Shown here: one piece after another, positions 58,116-64,000 of the stretch | How positions within the stretch are numbered: the stretch's first letter is position 1 | How the letters are laid out: every line of letters begins with the position of its first letter | Source: Typhlomys cinereus | Lineage: Eukaryota; Chordata; Mammalia; Rodentia; Platacanthomyidae | Direction of reading: 5' to 3' | Assembly (NCBI GenBank): GCA_023101885.1 | Contig: JALPQD010000159.1 | Location: forward strand, 276,566 to 340,565 | DNA: 64,000 nucleotides | The notes under the pieces: model-generated | The model's input: the letters and a program-made list of their open reading frames with translations, nothing else | What the model was told of the DNA's origin: nothing | The model's database searches: none | Program-made: the position numbers and the translations under genes

Positions 58116-59574
58116 ACTATCACAACACCCCTGGAGAAAATCAGCTGCCCCTCCCACAATAACCATCAACTTCCTAACAGCTACTCAAATAGGAGCAAGG
58201 GCTTGTATTTCACATCACTCCTCTCCATCATCTTGGGAGATGCCTGAGTTAAAGTTGAACATTCAAAATTCACTTATTCTTATTACTTTAACTAGTTATT
58301 AGTCTCTACATTATCTACTGTCCACTCCAAAAGAATAATTCTCTGATCAAGACTAAGTGAAGCATTAGTCTATGGGTATAAATAGTAATCAACTTGGCAA
58401 AATGTTTATTTAGCAAAACAAGAGCAACAAGTTCACCTCATGGTATTCCCCACACCTCAGCTATGGATTTTGACTAAGTTCTCAGTATGAAAAATGAATT
58501 CTTGAATTCTCTCCAGGGAGCAGGACTCAAGTCTAATAACAACAAAAGCAGTTGGTTACCCACATCACACAAATTTGTATATATTCTTTGAATATTCCGT
58601 ATTGTAGCATGCAGGATCCTGGTTAAGTACTTTGATGTCTTATGTCTCTATATAGCCTGCATAAAAATTTCTAGCATTATAAAAGTTAGTCAGCTGGGAG
58701 ATATTTTTCATGGTCATTTCCAACTTGAAATGCTTATGCCCTTTAAGTGAAGTGTGTAGTGTCTTAACAGGGTCTCATCATCTAATTACAATGGTCAACC
58801 AAGAGCCAAAACAATAGCTTATGCTGTTCTGAGATGAGACCACGTGTGGTCTGTCTGGCTAGTATCTATCAAGGAGTCGTTCCAAATTTGGAATTGAGAT
58901 TTCTTTAAGATTTTTGCTTAAAAACTGATGATTTTTGAGGATACTTACATTTATCAATATGTTTTCCTATAATTATATTTGTTAATTAGCTAACAAAATA
59001 GCAGGTTTTCACTGGGTTTTTATTTTTATTACACTATCACTTGTGGTTAACACCTCTCCATAGACCCACTCATCTTTTCAACTCTGTGATTGAAACCATT
59101 TTATTGGGTAATTTTGATGACATGAGAGCTATGTCTCAGTTATTTAAAACCAAAAGGAAACCATCCCCCAGTGATATCAAGCAATGTAATTTTTTTGATT
59201 TCACCTAATACTATAAATAAGCACTGTCACTTCAGAAATCATGGCACTTTAATCTAATGCATAATTCAGTAAAAAATTGCTTAGCTACACAAAATCAAAT
59301 AAATTTTCTTTGAATTGTAAATTACCACTAGAAGCAAGGAAAGCAATTATACAAAAATTCATTAATTGGAAGGTATAGTGAGTTGTGGGAGAGCAAGATT
59401 AACTACTTAAGATTTAAATTCTTTGCAAAATTACATGATGTTAACTGCAATTCAATGGAATATCAGTATTGTTCATTTCATTCCTTAAAGCATCATTCTT
59501 AATCTTATTTGAGATAAAAAAAAATAGCTTCAAATTTTCTGGCCTACAAATTTCAGATTAAATCCTTTTTTATT
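58116..59574. other. Anonymous intergenic sequence
   Basis: About 1.45 kb. Some of it may be ancient L1 3'UTR, but nothing firm can be named. Confidence 0.35.
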
Positions 59575-59866
59575 TTTGTGTGTGTCTGTGTGCGTTTCTG
59601 TGTCCGTGTGTGTGTGTGTGTGTCTATATCACAGGATAATGGGTGTGCCTATGAATGTCCAAAGATGGCTTCAGGAATGTCCCTGGATTGTTCTACATTC
59701 TCTTGCCTTTGCTCTGTCTGGAGTTTCCCAGAACTCTGCCTTCCAGGAGCGAAAGTACAGGCTGCTACCATTTTCCCCTGGCATTTTCATATGGGATGTG
59801 AGATCCGAACTCAGGAATTTCTGCTTGTGAGACAGAGGCTTAACTCCTGAGCCACTTTTCTACCCC
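59575..59866 (-). mobile_element. Older copy of the CA-tail tRNA-derived SINE
   Basis: Antisense: TG-rich tail (59577-59620), body similar to the 24.8-kb copy, 'gagatccgaactcaggaat' (box B region) and a head ending 'ctgagccacttttctacccc'. Confidence 0.8.
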
Positions 59867-60459
59867 ATATAATAGATGAATAGATGAATTGAATAGATGA
59901 ATTGAAAATTTTAACTTGTATGCATATATTTAAATTAGAAACACAGAAGGAAGAGGTGCAAGAATAAAATAAGTACTGTTAGAATTATCTGAAATATACT
60001 ATTTCTGTGGATTTTCTAAAATTTATGAAACATATTAATATGCATAATTAAAATATTAAAGGCTGAAATCAGTCTAATATAAATTAAAACTTTTTCCTGG
60101 AAAACAAAAATTTAAAATCAAAATCAGAAAAAATCCATTTTTGCTTATAAAACTGAACATAAATGAGAAAAAACATTAAGGGAGTAAAAATCAGAGTAAG
60201 TTGGTCTAAACATATAAAACAACTAACTTCCAGAGTGTGTGAGACGAGACTAAGTATAGACTATGAAATTAAATAAGAGTCTGTGAAAAGAGAGCCAAAT
60301 GAGTTGAGAAAAGAAGGACTATAGAAAGCCTTGCTATGAAAGTAACGAATGAGGACAAGAGAGCCAACAAGAAGATACTTCAATTGAAAATGCCTTAATG
60401 AAAATTCAACCAGAAAATCCACATATGTATTGATAGCCTAAAGGAAAATAAAGTCTTAG
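59867..60459. other. Anonymous, possibly old L1
   Basis: AT-rich. The last 200 bp may be ORF2 text of the L1 that follows. Confidence 0.3.
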
Positions 60460-60819
60460 ACATACTCAGTGTGAAAGAAAATTCATATAACCACTAAGAA
60501 AATAACTATTAGAGATTTTAACAAAGCTCAAAGTAGAACTACCATGTAACCCAGCTATCTTATTCTCCTGTATGAATCTGAAAGAAATGAAGTCAGTATG
60601 GGGAAAAGATACCTGCTGGTCCATAGGTATGATCCAACTATTCGGAAGGCTTGAGATAAGGAATTGAACTGGATACTCATTAACAGATGAATGAATAAAA
60701 ATGTGGTGTATATGTACATGACACAATATTATTTAGGGATAAAAGAAAATGAAACTGTCATTTGTGGGAAAATACATAGTAATAGAGGATGTTACATTAA
60801 AAAAAGGTAGATAAGGAAT
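60460..60819 (+). mobile_element. Old L1 ORF2 C-terminal fragment, interrupted by a solo LTR
   Basis: 'gtagaactaccatgtaaccc' (~60533), 'gaatgaataaaaatgtggtg' (~60690) and 'aatattatttagggataaaa' (~60726) follow the order of the ORF2 C-terminus. It probably continues as 3'UTR after the LTR. Confidence 0.7.
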
Positions 60820-61257
60820 GAAGGTGTCATAGTTAAGCACAGGTGTCAACTTGACTATTGAGGGTTTTAGCTCTGGGCACAGTTGTAGAGAGTTGATGGT
60901 TGAGTTAAGCCCAGAGAAAACCTGAAGGAGATTGTCTAGCTGCTGGGGAAGACCCAGTCCATGGTGGGTGGGATTAGGTCCTGGATAAATCACAGAGAGC
61001 TGGTTGAGAGAGTTGGCATCCTTCTGTTCACTTGGCCAGACATGCTGGTCTGGCACAAGTCAGGATCTTCCATCTTTCAGCTGTTACATGGTGATGATGT
61101 GGCCAGTTCCCTCGGACTTGGTGTTGGTGTGAGCTCTCCTGTCAAGTGGGACTATGAACTGTAACCGGAAAATCGTAAGAGAGAATAAACTCCTTGTTCC
61201 CTTAAGCTGTGTGATGGTCATTTATCAGCAACCATGTAGGCAGACTGCAACAGAAGG
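60820..61257 (+). mobile_element. Solo LTR, 428 bp, TG...CA with 5-bp TSD
   Basis: The element 60825-61252 begins 'tgtcatagttaagcac', continues 'aggtgtcaacttgac', has a polyA signal (61183-61188 in 'agagaataaactcc') and ends '...ctgcaaca'. Flanks are the perfect 5-bp repeat 'gaagg' (60820-60824 and 61253-61257). No internal region or second LTR is nearby, so it is a solo LTR of ERVL/MaLR type. It sits inside an older L1, which gives an order of insertion. Confidence 0.85.
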
Positions 61258-61600
61258 TAATCTTCCATATACGAAATTTAAGCAAAAATACAATCAACAT
61301 GACCTGAAATGTGAATGGTGAATGGGTAATGGTGGAGAAGAGCTGTGAATTTGTTTGAATATGTGCACGCCAGAGGCATATATGGAAATATCAGTGAATT
61401 CCATTAATAGATATAATTAATAATTCAAAATTGAAATAGACATATTAAACAGAAAGATTGAGAATTCATATCACGAAAAGGAAGAAGATATTATAACATA
61501 ATTTGAACTTACTTTCATGCACAGGAAGTCTTCGAAATTAATATGGTAAAGAGTGCTAATACAGTTCTGAAATATTTGAAAATTTTGAAAATGTTTATCT
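61258..61600 (+). mobile_element. Probable 3'UTR continuation of the old L1
   Basis: The segment after the LTR has purine-rich text ('gggtaatggtggagaagagc') and old L1 3'UTR-like composition. Weak. Confidence 0.35.
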
Positions 61601-62457
61601 CAAAAGAGGATGTTGTAAACAGTCAACAAACATGAATCTTATCACAGCCATAAACAATCTAAATCCCTGCTAATATCAGAATAGATTAGTTATATTCCTT
61701 TAAACTGCAGAATAAAAAAATTGATAATAATAAATTAACACTTAACAACACTGACATAAGTAAAATGTTAGGGTAAGTAACTCTAACAGGAAATGCAACA
61801 TACAGGAAGATGAAATTTGGGAAGCAAATTTATAGTATTTAAGATCGCATTTGGTAGAAACAAAAAAGAAAGTAAAGAAATTAATCTGTCAGGGGTGAAA
61901 TAACCTTGTGAGATGACGTTGTGGCATGTGCCTCAGAAACAGCATGGAGTTGTTCTATTCATCCTTCCTGGTGTGAACATGGATATCCACTGTCATTAAC
62001 TTGTACAATTTTCTTCCATGTACTATTCAAAATCCATTTTGTCTAACAATAAAAATGTTTAAAAATGCATTTCACATAAGGGACACACTTGCAGTATGTC
62101 AAAGTAACATGTGAAACGAGTATTAAAGGCATATTATTAGTGAAGAAAGCCCAGAGAAAGAAACATAATGCATCAAAATCCCTCATCTTTCAAGCAAGAA
62201 AGCATTTATTTAAAGTTTCATGGCATAAACAGATTTGTAACCTGATAATTCGTAAGGGCTCTAAACAGGGAAATCGTATGCATGTACTCGCATATCATTT
62301 GTTTATTACTACAATGCCATGGTCATTATAAGGTCTTTATTTCTACTTTAGGGTTGTTATTTACCAGTTGTTCTTAACAGTCTTCATGTATTATTGAGCT
62401 ATTTTGACAGTAGAAGAGCTATTTTATTTCTGCTGTTTTATTTGTTTATTTTTTAGA
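61601..62457. other. Anonymous intergenic sequence
   Basis: AT-rich. No gene or clear repeat. Confidence 0.35.
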
Positions 62458-62632
62458 AAGACAAAATGAGATAGAGAGAACACATGCAGGCCACAGCACA
62501 GAGTATGGAGTTCGGAGGATAACTTTCAGAAATCATTCTCTCCTTTTACCATGTGGGCTTCCAGAGTTTGAACTGAGGTTCCCAGGCTTACAAGCAGGAG
62601 CTTTGCTTGCTGGGCTATCACACTGTGCAAGA
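62458..62632 (-). mobile_element. Old tRNA-derived SINE
   Basis: Antisense: 'gcttccagagtttgaactg' (box B region), 'cttacaagcaggagctttgc' and 'tgctgggctatcacactg' (head region). Confidence 0.55.
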
Positions 62633-62639
62633 AAATGCT

Positions 62640-62838
62640 GGATGACATTTATGCCAATGAACCCCAAGGGAGAAACGGAGATTAATCTGGTTTACAGTTC
62701 CAGAGAGAAGACACAATTTATAGATAAGAGGACATGGCAGGTGGCAAAAGATGGAGGTATAGTCAAACATTAACAACAGATATGGATGCAAACACATGAG
62801 TCTGTGGGGGACAACTTACCTTCACACCATGACAATGA
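62640..62838 (-). mobile_element. MaLR-type LTR fragment
   Basis: Antisense order similar to the 48.7-kb copy: 'ccaagggagaaacggagat', 'cagttccagagagaagac', 'aaacacatgagtctgtgggg', 'cttcacaccatgacaatg'. Confidence 0.5.
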
Positions 62839-62861
62839 TTGATTAAGATCTATGTGCTCTT

Positions 62862-64000
62862 AAAGAACTTAGACAACTAAACACCAAGGAAACAAATGGC
62901 CCAATTAAAAAATGGGCCTTGGAAATTAAAAGAAACTTTACCATGGAAGAAATTAAAATGTCTATCAAATATCTTTAAAATTTAAAAATGCTCCACAACC
63001 TTAGCCATCAGGGAAATGCAAATCAAAACCTCCCTGAGATATCATCTCACTCCAGTCAGGATGGCAAAAATCCACGATAAAAACAACACCCAATGCTGGA
63101 GAGGATGTGGAGAGTGGGGAACTCTCCTACATTGCTGGTGGGAATGCAGGCTCATACAACTACTCTGGCGAGCTGTCCGGCAATTCTTAAAGAAGTTAAA
63201 GATTGAAATGCCATATGACCCTGTGATTCCACTTTGGGGAATAACCCCCCATACAGCAAAAATTCACCTTCATAGCACAAGCACGACCACGTTCATATAA
63301 GCACTGTTGACAATAGCAAAGTCATGGAATCAACCCAAATGTCCAACAGTTGACGAGTGGATAAGGAAAATGTGGTACATTTATAAAATGGAATACTACT
63401 CAGCCATCAAAAATGATGAATTAATGGAATTTGCCGGGAAATGAATGGAATTAGAAACAATTATATTAAGTGAAGTATTCCAGACACAGAAAATGAAGCG
63501 CCATATGTACCCCCTAATAGGTGGATTCTAGTACCAAACCCACTTAGAGACACACTCAAAGATGAATCTCTGTAATACCTATAGTAATTCCAAAGATTAT
63601 AAACAGGAGAGAAGGGGAAGGAGGGGCCCACCAGAAACAAGGAGAGAGGGGATCATAGGCCACCATCAAGGACTGCAAGTAAGAAATGAGATATTTGGTT
63701 AAGCTCACAGACTGTCTTTCCTGGTCACTTGAAACCGATGGGGTATGATCTTACCAGAAAGGGAGGGCATACAGTCTGGCAGATAGAAGTTAACCATTTT
63801 GCAATGGGAGACTGACACACCCCTCACCGCAGTCTCCTACTCTTATTCCATCTGCCTTTGAATCTATCCTTATAGTAAGACTCTATTTTAACAGCTTTTC
63901 ATCTCTGACTGGGAGGTGATATCCAATACCCATCAGGATGGAGCCAAGGGCATTGCAGAAGCAGCAAAACTGAAAAAAAATCAACAAACCATAATTCAGA
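62862..64000 (+). mobile_element. 5'-truncated L1: ORF2 C-terminus and 3'UTR, runs off the window
   Basis: Sense copy of the same young L1 lineage as 42-43 kb and 53-55 kb. The ORF2 C-terminal frame is open at 63016-63300, with '[19 protein letters not shown]', '[19 protein letters not shown]' and '[15 protein letters not shown]'. A 25-30 bp segment before it has been altered relative to the 55-kb copy. The 3'UTR follows and continues past 64000, so the A-tail and TSD cannot be seen. Inactive: no endonuclease or RT domain. Confidence 0.92.

Noticed and set aside
1..64000. A new defence, biosynthetic or other gene system
   Set aside because: There is no cluster of intact genes, no operon-like spacing and no coding signal outside retroelements. 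The window is best explained as rodent intergenic DNA.

Overview
This is a window of AT-rich mammalian (rodent-type) intergenic DNA. It is built almost entirely from retroelements, microsatellites and anonymous single-copy sequence. I see no intact host protein-coding gene, and no bacterial or phage features such as operons or CRISPR arrays. The rodent call rests on three things. The most recent SINEs carry an ID/B4-like tRNA-derived head (box A near 'tggctcagtgg'). Diverged B1 (7SL-derived) copies are present. The only L1 5' end has tandem GC-rich promoter monomers, as rodent L1s do. The species cannot be fixed by eye.

Layout. 0-2 kb: relic of a class II-like endogenous retrovirus (integrase C-terminal tail, 3' region, LTR). 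2-11 kb: L1 3' ends, old SINEs, LTR fragments and one fresh SINE with a perfect target-site duplication (TSD). 12-15 kb: a heavily decayed L1 ORF2/3'UTR. 16-25 kb: several short L1 3' ends and SINEs with readable TSDs. 26-34 kb: a mixed block with a 42-bp minisatellite, an antisense LPGAT1-like pseudogene, two adjacent related MaLR-type LTRs, a 3'-truncated U2 snRNA retrocopy with a perfect 16-bp TSD, a SINE reduced to its CA/CG tail, and a 280-bp polypurine tract. 37-38 kb: an L1 5' end with two promoter monomers and an open but truncated ORF1. 42-56 kb: nested L1s, a probable L1-SINE chimera and a duplicated unique segment. 56-64 kb: more old L1, a clean solo LTR (TG...CA, 5-bp TSD), and a younger L1 3' region that runs off the window end.

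The sequences do not form a pathway. They record successive waves of L1 activity: L1 copies, and SINEs, a U2 RNA and probably a cellular mRNA copied by L1 machinery, overlaid on older LTR elements. The best candidates for a second look are the tailless truncated U2 copy, the L1 5'-only fragment lacking ORF2 and a tail, the L1-SINE junction at 55.5 kb, the LPGAT1-like pseudogene and the 42-bp repeat. Boundaries of diverged repeats are approximate because they were judged by eye without a repeat library.
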